A DNA stretch of 64,000 nt from Pollenia angustigena (taxonomy: Eukaryota > Arthropoda > Insecta > Diptera > Polleniidae): contig OV884059.1 in assembly GCA_930367215.1 (NCBI GenBank), positions 68,605,393-68,669,392 on the forward strand. The letters run 5' to 3'. The position numbers and the translations under genes were made by a program. Under the pieces are notes generated by a model. The model did not search any database. It saw nothing but the letters and a program-made list of their open reading frames with translations, and was not told the DNA's origin. Positions 47,961 to 59,314 of the stretch are shown here, one piece after another. How positions within the stretch are numbered: position 1 is the first letter of the stretch; the number at the start of each line of letters is the position of its first letter.

Positions 47961-50899
47961 GGCTAACTTAATAAGGTCTATCGCCTAATCTGTATTTTGA
48001 TGACGGAATCCAAGAAAACCTGTTTCTTAAAGCCAACCTGCATACTCCCTCGATACATAAATCTTTAAATGAGGAGGCCTGCAGGGGTGCTATTGGAATT
48101 CCGCATATTAGTAGGACACATGCAAATTCTAGCAATTGTGGAAACGACACTTCAATTTTGGTAAGTGATTTTATGCTGCCAAGTCTGGTTGAATTTCACT
48201 TTCCTCATACCTGATAGCGTGATTCACCGATGCCATGGGAATAATGCATCCCATTCACAGAATTAGCTGTTTTAAGTGTGTTAAGAGAGTATATTGCTTT
48301 TTATTACAGTTATTTGTTGGAAACCTCTGTTGGATTCGCAAGTGGTTTCCCATTTATCAGTGTGAATAAGTGTTTTTCCTTTGCGTGTTTGGAGAACAAA
48401 TAAAAAGAAATCTGGTGGTAGACTTAAGGAAGAAGAAACCTCTGCTTTAATTAATTCTAGTGACTCTGATCTTGGAGATTTTAGGGCTTCTGATTCAGAA
48501 TGTATTCTAACAGAAAATACTGTTGTCATAGAAAAATTATCGATGGGATTTTTAGTCCCAATTTATAAGATTTCAAAATCCCAGTGGTACATATAATCCC
48601 AGGATTTTATTATTATTTTTTTATTATTAAAAATTACTTTGATTTGTCAAAAATCACTCCTTATAGTGCGGTAGTGATGTGGTTAAATAAAAGGTATTAT
48701 ATAATACAATAAGTGCATACAACCCTGAAAACAACAAAAATATTGTTTTTATTTAATATTTCTCCAGTAAAAAACAGTTACTTTAATAAATTTTAGATAA
48801 TAAAAAAGACTTTTTTGGCTTAATTCTAGAAATAATAATGGGCTTATATGGGAGGTGGAAGTAGTTTTGGTCCAATGTTCCTCATTTTAGATCTGAGCCT
48901 TCACATTAAAAATGAAAGCTTAGCTTCCAAATGTCAAGTCTATATCTCTTGAAATTTCTGAAATCCAAATTGAAAATTCTTGTTTGTAAGACAGTGAAAG
49001 CTTTCGAAAGTTAAAAACTCGTTTAATAGAAAACTTAGATCAATGCAACCAAACCAGAGATATGTTGAAAGTAGAAATTGCCGGATATACTTCAAAATCT
49101 TACCATGCGTTTGGAAATAAATTAAGAATTAAAAATTAGATGTACAAAGTAGTCCAATATGCAAAGAAAACCGTTCCAGCAATCTCAGAAAAGAGACAGT
49201 TATCATCAAACATTTTTTGAGTTCATTGTCCTGAATGACCCGTTAAAACATTAGCTTGTTTTCTAAGATTTCTTATGTTCTATAAAAATCAAAAAAAATA
49301 CCAATGTTAAAATAACATGGCGAAATGTTGACTGAGAATCATGGTAAATTTCTGCAAAATTATTCCCTTTATTTAAATTTATCAATATTTTATATTAATT
49401 TTAAATAAAAATATTAAAATAACCTTAAATCACGGTTATTTAATATTATTCACTGTTAAAATAACATTGTTCAATATAGAATCCATAAAAACCTGTTTAA
49501 TATTAAAATCAAAAGTTTATCTTGTTAAATTAACATGCATACATACTTAAGTATTTAAATTTTTTTTATTTTCATGTTTAAAATATGTTACAAAAAGAAA
49601 ACAATTCCCGTATCCTTTTAATTAAAATTATTTAGTTAAATAGTACATCAAGTTTTTAAAGTAGAATGATGACGAAAACCATATCGGGCCATTCTGCTTA
49701 TGCTTCTGTTAACAAAGGAGATACAAAATAGGTGAACATGTGTTTCAGGGGTAAGTGTTTCGAATTATTCTTAATAAATGCATATGGGTAAATCCAAAGT
49801 GTTGAACGTGACAGTCGTACGCATCAAAAATGCAATAACATTTTAAACAACAAATATTTAAACGTTCTCTTAACCCTTAAATAATAGCACTAAGAAAGCA
49901 CTGTAATCTATGCTAATGTTTTTGGAGGGCGCGATTCTAGGTCAAAGATAAGAAAAGAAAAAGAAGTAGCGGTTCGAACGTGAAAAAAACAGAAGTAGTT
50001 TTTTTGGCCATGTATAAAAAGGCGTAATTCAGCGGAACCTGGCACAATTTTTTAGTCAAACTACTTTCAGAATTTTATGTAGCAATGTAACATTAAAATG
50101 TCTTGGTTTGATTGCAAAATCTTCTGTATGTTCTTTTTTTTAAGCCAAAATCTGGGTCGATACGTGACATTTCGAACGTGAAATTTTTTCCGTAATAATT
50201 TAACTGAATAATGATCAAAATAAAATAAAAATTTCTCGTTAATCCGGATAGCATATTGCTCTTTGAACTCTTCCTTAGATTACAGACCATGTAAGAAAAT
50301 TTTTTTGGAATAATTTTTATCAAATATCACCTCTTTTAAGGAAGATAATATTAAAGAAAACATACAATAAAACATTCTCACATATAAGAAATTACGTTTG
50401 CACAAATTTGCTGTCTGATTGTTCATCTAAGTGAAAAAATTTATGCGTAAATTTATAAAATTAGTAAAATCTAAATATTTCTCTATAATAATATCGTAAA
50501 ATAATCAGCTTTTAATAACTTTTAAATTTTCGGTCACGGTGGACCTTTTGACGGATATGCCCATATGTTGTCTTCACACTCCAACCAATTTTATTCTACA
50601 TGAAATTCGATAAGCTTCAATGTGTGTTTAAACATTTATCCTCGTTATTTTTTTGTTTTTTTTTTTTTTGTAAAAATTACCGTTATGTATTCAATTAAGT
50701 CAATATTTTTTTTCTTAATTTTCCAAAAACTCCAAATTTTAAGTGTGTATTAAACTTTAGTCTCTGACTGTATAATGGGCAAGTACCATTTATTGGAACG
50801 GTGGTTCATTTTATATAGCTCAATTCAGCCTCGATTTTATTTTCCTTCATGCTTTGTTATGTTTTCTCTATTAAATTCCCAAAAATGTGAACTCCAGGC
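47961..50899. other. No gene; diverged repeat at 48950-49225
   Basis: 48950-49225 is a diverged direct copy of 10970-11290. TGTTAAAATAACA occurs at 49303 and 49456. Short frames (for example on both strands at 48281-48596) overlap each other and carry no motif. Confidence 0.4.
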
Positions 50900-51475
50900 T
50901 AGTGGATGATTGCAGGAGGGCTCTAGGAGAAATCTTAGGGAATTATGTGGTGAGGCTGTGCAACATCACCGACAACGAGATAGCTGATTAGGGAATGGGT
51001 TTTGAGCGGGACAAATTGGGTCTGGCGGAGCCGAAGGAACTGCCGGGTATCGCACACGATGTGGCTGGTGCTTGGTAGGTTAAATTCGGATGCGCTGCTG
51101 GGCAAGAGTATGGCCTGTGTCAGGACCATGATAAGTATTATCACGAGTCACTTGTCGGATATATGTAGGTTGTGTGAGGACCCAGAAGAGTTGAAGACAG
51201 TTGAGCACTTTCTAGATTCGTAATGGGAATGAACTGGTTGCGCGGCAGGAGACTGGGCACATGTAGGGCAGTTTTCTGTTTAATGGGGTTATTTTTATCT
51301 TGTGCTGTCCGATTTGTTATCTTCCACTACTTTATCTTTTCCTGTGATTTCACTTTACTTCTCCTATTCTTTCATACTAGAACTTCTTCTTGCATCACTA
51401 ACCAAGGCGTCACAATAAACCTGGGCGAGGGTGTGGAGTTTACTTCACACCAGCCTTTCTAACTTAACCTAACCT
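50900..51475 (+). pseudogene. LINE ORF2 3' end (RNase H tail and Cys motif)
   Basis: Frames show ITDNEIAD (RNase H-like G.EIAD element) at about 50970, then SHLSDICRLCEDPEELKTVE plus HFLDS. The latter is the CRLC...E..EH C-terminal zinc motif of I/R1/Jockey-type LINEs. Stops and frameshifts are present. The 3' UTR ends TTAACCTAACCTAA at about 51475. 5'-truncated, as is usual for LINE copies. Confidence 0.65.
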
Positions 51476-51477
51476 AA

Positions 51478-52205
51478 ATTCCCAAAATCCATAATTTTCG
51501 AAGTCTTCATCTTCACAATCGTCATACATGTTGCGGGTGCTATTGTAGTAGCTGATTTTCTTTCGGTCACCGTTTTATGCCCATCGGTATATAGATCTTC
51601 ATCCAATTCTTCTTTTTTTCCTGTTTTTTTGTTTTTTTTTTTATGTTTTTTTTTTGGAATTCTATCAGACAGCTCGGTGTTAATATTTCCTTCTGATAAG
51701 ATATATTCACCCTTTCTCTGCGTTTCAATTCGGATCAAAATTTCCTCCGTTTGCCAAATTTGTTATTTTGCGTTCCTTTTAAATTTTTTTTTTTCAATTG
51801 TATTTCGATTTCATGTATTCTGCATGATATTTTTGCTATGTTTCACAAAGTTGTTTATTTACCACTAGAAAGTTGTTCGACTTTTTGTTTATTTCATTTA
51901 AAAAACTTCAAAATGTGTGTTCTTTTTTCTTTCGATTCAGTTTTTTGTTGGAATACCTTTTAATGATTAATGCACTGTATGCAGGAACGTAATCGAAATG
52001 CAAAATAAAACTGATTATACTCACTGATGTTCGGTTCTATGGTAACTGATAAGCCATTCCTCCATTGCCATCTTAGTTGCGTCTTAAACAATACAACCTG
52101 TATTTCGTTTGGGTGTATTGATAAGATATTTTCCATAGCTGTTATCGATGTGATTCTCATGGCTCTGGTTATCATTATACAGCATCGTCGTTTGGTCTTA
52201 TGCAC
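51478..52205 (-). pseudogene. Coding-like minus-strand segment of unknown identity
   Basis: 51478-51738 has a charged, Lys-rich frame (PKKKHKKKNKKTGKKEELDE). Near 51560 another frame becomes more protein-like (YYNSTRNMYDDCEDEDFENY then GFWEF), suggesting a frameshift. 51960-52205 reads NEIQVVLFKTQLRWQWRNGL, and a GTGAGT donor-like sequence follows at about 52029. I do not recognise either. They could be parts of one eroded gene or chance. Confidence 0.25.
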
Positions 52206-52590
52206 AGAATATATCGTTCCTTTATTGCAACATAATCACATCTCAAAAATCAAAAATTTTAAGTTCCTTCATTATATGTAAATTTAAAATTAGTATAGTA
52301 TTATCGGGCCTGTTCTGAAAATCACGTGCTTTTGTTATCACTCGTGTGATATCGTGGTGTTTTGAATGACTTGTTGTTGTGTTTCTCGGTGTGCTTTCTG
52401 CAATTAAAGATCACACCAAAACACACAAAAACGGAACGCTAAAATATCACACGCGTGATTTTAGTTAACGTGTTATAGCAAAAAATATTTCATTAAATTT
52501 GTATACATATATGTAAATAAAGGTCGCATTTTGCCAAGTTTGATTCTTTTTTTTTTTTGAGATATGATTATGTTGCAATTAAGGAGCGAT
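52205..52590. repeat. Inverted repeat pair, probable MITE
   Basis: About 40-bp arms: ATCGTTCCTTTATTGCAACA at 52213 and the inverse of ATCGCTCCTTAATTGCAACA ending at 52590. Between them lies ATCACACGCGTGAT/ATCACTCGTGTGAT symmetry. No TSD determined. Confidence 0.6.
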
Positions 52591-53239
52591 TTGTACTTTT
52601 TTTGGGCTTTAGTGTGGTCATTAACCATTTTTAGTGATAGAGAGTAAAATAATAGTGGTTACGCATACTTCCGCTAAAACTAAGTAAACTTTGGCAAAAC
52701 AACTATGTAAATGCAATTCTACCAAAAAGACACTTGTAGTGCATGTCTTAAGATCTTTCGGCAGAAGAATAAAAAAATAAACAAAAAAGTTTTATTTTTT
52801 AAGTACTTGCCAAGTAACTTTAGCGCCTTAGTAAAGTTAGTTAATTTGTAAGTTTTCTTTTTTTTACAAAATAGAATAAAATAAAGAACAAACTTAAAAT
52901 TTTTTACTTGAAAAAAAAAACTGTTATTTCTTACATTTAACACGTATTTATGTACATATGTATGTAGTATATCTATATAACTAACGAAAATAAGTGAGAA
53001 AAGAAACTACCAGAGAAAATATAAAAACTATAAAAATTGCAGCATGAAAACACCAAAAAGTGTAATTTTTTAATTTTGCAAATTATAATAAAATGTCACT
53101 TCTGCCTTTTACTTTTTATTATTCATTTAAATATTTTTTTATGATATTTTCAAAGTTCAAAGTGTTTAATTGTTGGTGCTATGACAGCGTTGAAATACAA
53201 GGTGCTGCAAAATAAAAATTTTATGACAAAAAAAATTTC
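52591..53239. other. No gene seen
   Basis: AT-rich, no supported frame. Confidence 0.4.
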
Positions 53240-54650
53240 CTATAAAACTAGACTCGACTCAGGTTCCTACAATGAATGTTTTCGGTTATAAAGATAAAGA
53301 TATACGAATTTTAGTGAAAAATCGCTGTTTTTCTTAATTAATGCTCAATGAGACACATGTTAGCGTTATCCGATTGGGCTGAAACTTCGTCAATTGCATT
53401 TTTTATTCTATTGGCACATATTACGCACATATAGTTTGGGGGCTATCTTTTGGTGCACCTCTCTAAAATATGCCAATAGCCTAGAAAATCCGACTGACAA
53501 AGCTTAAGCCCAATCGGCTAACGTCAACACGTGCCTCATTGAGCATAAATTAGGGAAAAGCATTGATTTTTCACAAAAATTCGTATTTCGTATTAATGCT
53601 AAATATCACTTTATATATTGGTATAAGGAACAAAACTATCAAAATTAATAAGAATAATCTATATATATAAAAGAAAGTCGTGTTAGTTACACCACTTATA
53701 ACTCAAGGACGGCAGAACAGCTTTGGCTGAAAATTGGTAGGGAGGTAGCTTAGAGCCAGGAGACGGACATAGGATACTTTTGCCCCGCCCACTTTTACGC
53801 CCACTTTTTTCGATTTACCTAAAATCAGAAAACGGCTCCATCGAGTTGACTAATTTTTCTTTCAAATCTTCGTATTAATCCATTTTAAGTTTTCATCGAT
53901 AGAAAAATTTACCACGCCTACTTTTACGCCCACTTTTTCTATTAAGCGCATAACTGGAGAACGACTTGACCGATTTGGACGATTTTTTCTTCAAAATGAT
54001 CGCCATGGTTTAACTTAGGTTTTTACGGAAAGAAAATTTTGCCCCGCCCACTTTTACGCCCACTTTTTCGATTTACCTAAAATCAAAAAACTGCTCCATC
54101 GATTTGACTAATTTTTCTTTTAACTGTTCGTATTAATTTATTTTACGTTTTCATCGAAAGAAAAAATTACCACGCCTACTTTTACGCCCACTTTTTCTAT
54201 TAAGAGCATGATTTGAGAACGGCTTGACCGATTTGGACGATTTTTTCTTTAAAATTATCGCCATGGTCCAACTTATTCTTTTTTGATTGAGCCCATATCC
54301 ACACCATATGTAAGTTATTTTTTAAAAAAAATTTATGATAGGTATTCCATGGATTTTTATTTTAAAGGCCGTAAATTTCGTTAAATGCTCAATTTAAATC
54401 GTGTGGTAATACAAAACTAATGTTTACTTAGGGCCAGCAACGTAGACCGGGTCAGCTAGTATTTAATATATAACAAGACTCGACTCAGGTTTCTAGAATG
54501 AATGGTTTCGGTTATAAAGGCAAATAAATACGAATTTTAGTGAAAAATCGCTGTTTTTCCTTAATTTATTCTCAATGAGGCACATGTTAGCGTTGTCTGA
54601 TTGGGCTGAAACTTTGTCAATCGCATTTTCTATGCTATCGGCATAATAAG
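53240..54650. repeat. Foldback/direct repeat (GACTCGACTCAGG) split by a Helitron
   Basis: 53247-53420 and 54475-54645 are direct copies (GACTCGACTCAGGTT...GATTGGGCTGAAACTT). 53490-53600 is an inverted partial copy. The Helitron lies between them. Confidence 0.7.
53658..54459 (+). mobile_element. Non-autonomous Helitron
   Basis: Begins TCTATATATATAAAAG and ends GACCGGGTCAGCTAG followed by T, the 5'-TC and 3'-CTAG ends known for Helitrons. The flanks are A (53657) and T (54460) with no duplication. The interior contains two ~259-bp direct repeats starting GCCCCGCCCACTTTTACGCC at 53782 and 54041. No Rep/helicase frame. Confidence 0.8.
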
Positions 54651-54713
54651 GGAGTTACTGTACTGTACGGGACGGGGAAATGATACCAGCTGGTTGCTGT
54701 TGAACAACAACCA

Positions 54714-54728
54714 GTGAGTGTGGCCAGA
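54714..54728 (+). promoter_or_regulatory. Possible core-promoter motif for the upstream spliced gene
   Basis: GTGAGTGTGGCCAGA is close to the Drosophila core-promoter motif 1 (reverse complement YAGTGTGACCR) with two mismatches. It lies about 240 bp before the first candidate ATG. Weak. Confidence 0.25.
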
Positions 54729-54955
54729 TTGTCGGCGGCGCTGGTATGCTGGCGGTTTGCGCGGCTAGAGCTCGCCGGATGGGGGTGGTTCTTGCCGACC
54801 AAATGGCTCAAAACCCGGGTACAAAAAATATCCATACCAGCTAGGAAATTGGGAAAAAAATTAAAAAAAAAGCTGGGGCCCGAAGTAGCTGGAAAAAACA
54901 AAACAAACAAACCAAAAACATCTCCTCCCTCACCACTTTCACACATCTCCGGCTG

Positions 54956-56215
54956 ATGACGTGCCGGGATTGGCCCTCCCCCCTAGAGACGAAGTCTCTC
55001 CATGACATCCTTCTAATTTCTGGATGTCCCAAACTTCACCTGCAAAAGAGTTACCTTCCTCTACTTACCCGCCTGCAATCAATTTACCAACTCATAATAA
55101 GAAAACAGGTAATGTTCATTTTAAAACGTTATAAAACATGCCTTTGCTTTATTAAAAACAAAAATAAAAAGATTGCCAAAAAGTAAAATTACAAAGGGTT
55201 TTAAAAAAAATCCATTTAGGCTTGAAATTCTATTAAAATTGACAAACAAAAGAATTAATTCAATTTACTTTTAAAACTTAGAATACTAAAAATTGACTTC
55301 GAAAATTAAAATCTTAAAATTTACTTTAATTTTCCGAAATTTAAATTTACAAAAAAAAGAATCATTAAATCGAAATTACAATCGAACCATACCACTCCAA
55401 GAAAAAACATTAATAAAACGGTTTTTTTTTTCTTCTTTCATAGCCGCAGCTTCTTTCAAAAACTGAGCTCCTGCCTCCAGGAGGAAGATCTAGAATTCTG
55501 CCGTCCGTCCGTGAAATGTCTCCTGTCCTATCTTATGGTAAGTCTAAAAAAACCGTCTATATATATTTTACCTGCCTTAAAAATCTACCGCTTCTATTTT
55601 CTTCCAGGGAAACTTAATATCACGGTCAAATTTAACCTAGCCCGAACGAGAACCTAGGTTTGAGCTCAACCCTAACCGCGCACTTTAGGTCTAAATCGCC
55701 CAAAGGTCTGGAACCCGGTAAGTTCCCTCGCAAAAAAATTAGCTTAAATTTTAACAAAAGCAAGATCAATATATAAATTTCACTTTGTCCGTAGGTCGTC
55801 TGTTCTGGCGTTGGTCCGAAGTCAAGGCAGATACCTGTGTTCCCCAAGGCTTGGGGAGGTGCTTACGGCTGGCAGATCCCACGCTGGTGTGACAAGGATG
55901 ATTAGCTGGCGCACTCGGCTGTTGTGTTTTTTTTTCCTTATATTCAAATGTCTTTTCTTTATTTTTTTTTTTATAATTATTTTACGGTGTACAAGATTAT
56001 GTTTTTAATAAGTTTATATTTTTCTTTATTCGTTTATTTTAATTTCTATTTGCAATGCACTGTCTTTTCTTCGTGCTTTATTTAACTTTTTTAATTTCAA
56101 ATTTTAGTTTTTAAGTATAACAATTGCCAGTTTCTTTTTATTATGTTGCACTTAAAATTCCTTCTATGCCGTATGTTTATATATTTTTGTTTTAAATAAA
56201 ACTTTATCTATTGTA
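54956..56215 (+). CDS. Candidate upstream spliced gene, four exons, unknown product
   Basis: Inferred exons: about 54720-55108, 55444-55537, 55608-55717, and 55795 to about 56215. Splice sites are good: AACAG/GTAATG, TTCATAG/CC, TTATG/GTAAGT, TTCCAG/GG, CCCG/GTAAGT, CCGTAG/GT. From ATG 54956 the frame stays open through exons 1 and 2 into exon 3, giving 98 codons (SLHDILLISGCPKLHLQ, then PQLLSKTELLPPGGRSRILP), and stops at 55657. A second frame is open from within exon 3 through exon 4 (59 codons, including GLEPGRLFWRWSEVKADTC). One indel would join the two, so this may be a pseudogene, a sequence error or chance. AATAAA at 56195 ends it. No known domain. An 80-codon basic frame at 54714-54956 overlaps the ATG (TGATG). 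It lies 0.6 kb upstream of the better-supported spliced gene on the same strand. Confidence 0.4.
56195..56200 (+). terminator. Polyadenylation signal AATAAA
   Basis: AATAAA followed within 20 nt by a T-rich stretch, after exon 4 of the upstream spliced gene. In AT-rich DNA such hexamers are common; position is the main support. Confidence 0.35.
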
Positions 56216-56567
56216 GATCAAACTTATTTTTTTTCCACACCAAAAAACCAAATTTTTCTTTTGTCCAACTGCCGGTGGCCACTTGTCACACTTCTCAACC
56301 AAAAACAAAAAAAGGAACGACATTTTTCATTCTGTCCCCACGAAACCTCGGGAACGCTACCCTTCACCATTTTCGAAAATCTTTTTTCTTTTCAGCAAAA
56401 AGCAAAAAAAAAAAATCCTTAAACCTAAATAATAAATTCTTCTTGCTCTACCTATATTCTTCCTTTTCTTTTGTTCCCTTTTTCATCATACAGCTGTCTC
56501 AATTTAAAAAAAAATAATTTTCCCTTTTGCCTATAATATTGCCAACCATCCACTGCCTTACCATCAT

Positions 56568-56580
56568 TAGGGTGACCATA
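56568..56580 (+). promoter_or_regulatory. Possible core-promoter motif for the spliced gene at 56915
   Basis: TAGGGTGACCATA is one mismatch from the core of motif 1 (YAGTGTGACCR). It lies about 250 bp before the exon carrying the start codon. The same GGGTGACCA recurs at 58703. Confidence 0.3.
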
Positions 56581-56914
56581 ACAAACCCAACCATTCCTTA
56601 AATTCACTAGTGAATTCAGGATGGGAGGGAAAAAGGAACCATCTTAGCGAAAAAAACAATGTTTTAACTTTCGGAGATTTTGGGTATTTTTCCTTGAATT
56701 CCCAAAAATTTAACGATAGGGCAACTTTGATTACCGATATGAAAATAAATACAACACTGAAAGTACTGTACCCTTCGAAACGATCTGGCAACACTGAACT
56801 TATTTATTAATAAATAGCCTTATGAATGAATGGAAAAGGAGAATGAAAGAACCGAAAATAGTAGCGTGATTTTACACACATACTATTGCACCAAAAAAAA
56901 CGAAACAGAGATGA

Positions 56915-59250
56915 ATGGTAAGTCGACATTTTTATCGAAAATTATTAAAATTAAATTATTTAGGTACAAATTAAATATTTGTACATTTAATAAATATTAC
57001 TTACTAACAAACTCTATTTCTTTTCAGGAAGTGATGACAGATAACCAACAATATCGGGAAATAAAGGTGAGTACAAAAATATTACTAATGGAAAAATTTT
57101 ATTTCAGGTTACAATAGTGACGACAAGCGACAACTTTTCTGCGATGGCGATTTTCCGGTGGGATTTTAATAGAAAAAGGTATGTAACCAAAAAAAAATTA
57201 ACGTAATTTTGCAACAATTGGAATTAATAAGTGTTTAACTTTCTTTTTACTTTCAGAAAATTCTTTTTTGCCAACCATAAGGGTATGTGGACGGACATAT
57301 GGAAGACGGCAAAACAACAATGGTGTAATCAAGGTAAGTGTTATGAAATTAAAGTGAAAAATACTTGAATATAAATGTGCTCCGTGACTGCCGTTATTAA
57401 ATAAAAGTGTTGAATGTTCCTTACCGTGCGTAACAAAAATTTTCTCACGCTCAAAAAAAAAATTTTAAAATAAAATTTGTTGAAACGGTTGTAAATAAAA
57501 AAAACATGAGAATGGAATAAAACCAAAAAAAATTTAATTTTAAAATAACAGTGCGGAAAAAAAAAAACTTACGGTTCAAAAAAAATTTAAATAAAACTTT
57601 TTCCTGAAATGGTTTTAAATGACCAACGCGAGTGAAATAAAAAAAAAAAAAAAATAAAAAAAATATAATAAATTTGAAAAATTTATCTGGGGAAAAAAAA
57701 AATTATAAAAAATTATATGCACAAAACCAATTTGTTGCCTTTGCCTCTATTTTCCAAGAAAAAAAAATTTTGATTTGTGCTATTTAATTAACATTTTAGT
57801 TAAAACTTTATTCCAAAACAACTAAAACTAATTAAGGCCAAATCATATGTTTAATTTTTCCCAAAAAAAAACGAAAAATAATGATGCACACTAATATAAT
57901 TGAAATACTTCTTAGCAAAAAAAAACTTTTACTAATTAACACCTACTGATAATTTCCCCTGTGATTTTATGATTGTACATTTCAAAAGGGTGTATCAAAA
58001 AAAGTTGTATCAAAACAAATTATAAAAATTAACTGAATTTTTTTTTAATACGAGTGTCGCAATAATAAAGAAAAGCATGCGTCAAAAAAAGTAAAAAACT
58101 TTTTTTTTTTTATATTAAAAATAGGTGTGGAGGGAAAAAAAAATTATTAAAAGGCGTATTTTTTTTTTTTTTTAAATCAATTTAAAACTTAAAATGCAAA
58201 TTGTTCCAATGTTTTACATAAAAAAAACATTAGTTACTTTCTAATTAAGCTCAAATGAAATTTAAAAAAACATTTTTAAGGCAAAAAAAAAATTTTATTT
58301 TTAACATTATGTATATCATTTGGAGATTTTTACAGACATTTGATCTAAACCAACGTTTTTCCTTTATTTGTTAATTTTTCCACAGGGATTTTATTTCAAC
58401 CTATGGCTAAACTCCTGGCGGAATACACCGGCCTAAATTTATCAGACTTCAAAAAAAAACACAAACCGTGCAGGCTTCATACGGCTTATGGCCTGGGGAC
58501 GCAGGGACTAAAACCACCAAAGCTCTTTGAACTTTGGCGAGAAGAACCCCCTGCAATTCCCTTAAGAAATTGCCAGACCAAACCCAAATGTGAACAAAGG
58601 TAATTTTGGCTATTAGGTTATGTAAACAAACAAATATGTAAAACTTAAAACTCAACATACTAACTAAAATCACTTTCCCACAGGTTCTAGCAGTACAATT
58701 CAGGGTGACCAGATGGAAAAATTGTAGCCATTGACATTCAATGACGTAAGTAAAAAAAATTAACAAAAAAACGAATTATTAATGTAAATAAAAAAATTTG
58801 GGGATATTACCAGAAATAGAAACGCAAGGACTAAAACCACCAAAGAATTTCATCTTTGGCGGGAATTACCCCCTGTGATTTCCAAAAAAACGAAAAACCC
58901 AAAAGTAAAAAAAATAAAAAAATTCTAACTAAAGATAAAAAATTATTTTCCCTGCTATCCCGACTAAATTTTCTAAAAGGCGTTAATACCAACGTTTTCA
59001 CAAAAATCCATTCCTCACCTTTTAGAATATTTAACCAAAAACTTAAAAATGAGTATTGCGTAAACTAATGTTTCCCTTTACCGCAGGCTAAACCATTCAT
59101 GGAACCTGGGCCAGAAGGACGAATACTGGACTTCAAAAAAATTCAGGGGAATGGGTGAGCCCAATATTTACTTAAAAATTACAACTACAAAAAAAAAAAA
59201 TATATATATACTAAAGTCTTTAACATTTCTCAACAGGTTTCCTAAGTTAA
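56915..59250 (+). CDS. Unrecognised spliced gene, 161-residue tryptophan-rich product
   Basis: Coding exons: 56915-56917 (ATG only, at the end of a 5' exon), 57028-57066, 57108-57178, 57257-57333, 58386-58599, 59087-59154 and 59237-59250. All donors are GTAAGT/GTGAGT/GTATGT/GTAATT/GTGAGC and all acceptors are pyrimidine-rich CAG. Phases agree at every join, giving 161 codons ending TAA at 59248. Fragments: MTDNQQYREIK, FSAMAIFRWDFNRK, MWTDIWKTAKQQWCNQ, LLAEYTGLNLSDF, LKPPKLFELWREEPP, LNHSWNLGQKDEYWTSKKF. Basic, seven Trp, no signal peptide, membrane segment or domain I know. A possible extra exon at 58684-58745 would bring an immediate stop (shorter isoform). The 41-nt intron 57067-57107 is unusually short but has a TACTAAT branch site. 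Introns are very A/T-rich. I infer a real, fast-evolving host gene; expression is unproven. Confidence 0.6.
58823..58905 (+). repeat. Degenerate duplicate of part of the 58386-58599 exon
   Basis: ACGCAAGGACTAAAACCACC followed by AAAG...CTTTGGCG..GAA..ACCCCCTG repeats 58499-58553 within the downstream intron. One frame still reads FHLWRELPPVIS, against FELWREEPPAIP in the exon. It lacks an acceptor and looks like a dead tandem exon copy. Confidence 0.75.
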
Positions 59251-59314
59251 TTTACACCAATTCTGATGACAACATGCCTCAACCGACTACTACAACAACA
59301 ATACAGATCTTATG

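Noticed and set aside
51460..51478. AACCTAACCTAA as a telomere-type repeat
   Set aside because: Only two units, directly after LINE C-terminal coding sequence; more likely the LINE's own tail.
58684..58745. Coding exon between 58599 and 59087
   Set aside because: Splice sites are good, but in the phase required it stops after two codons; kept only as a possible alternative exon.
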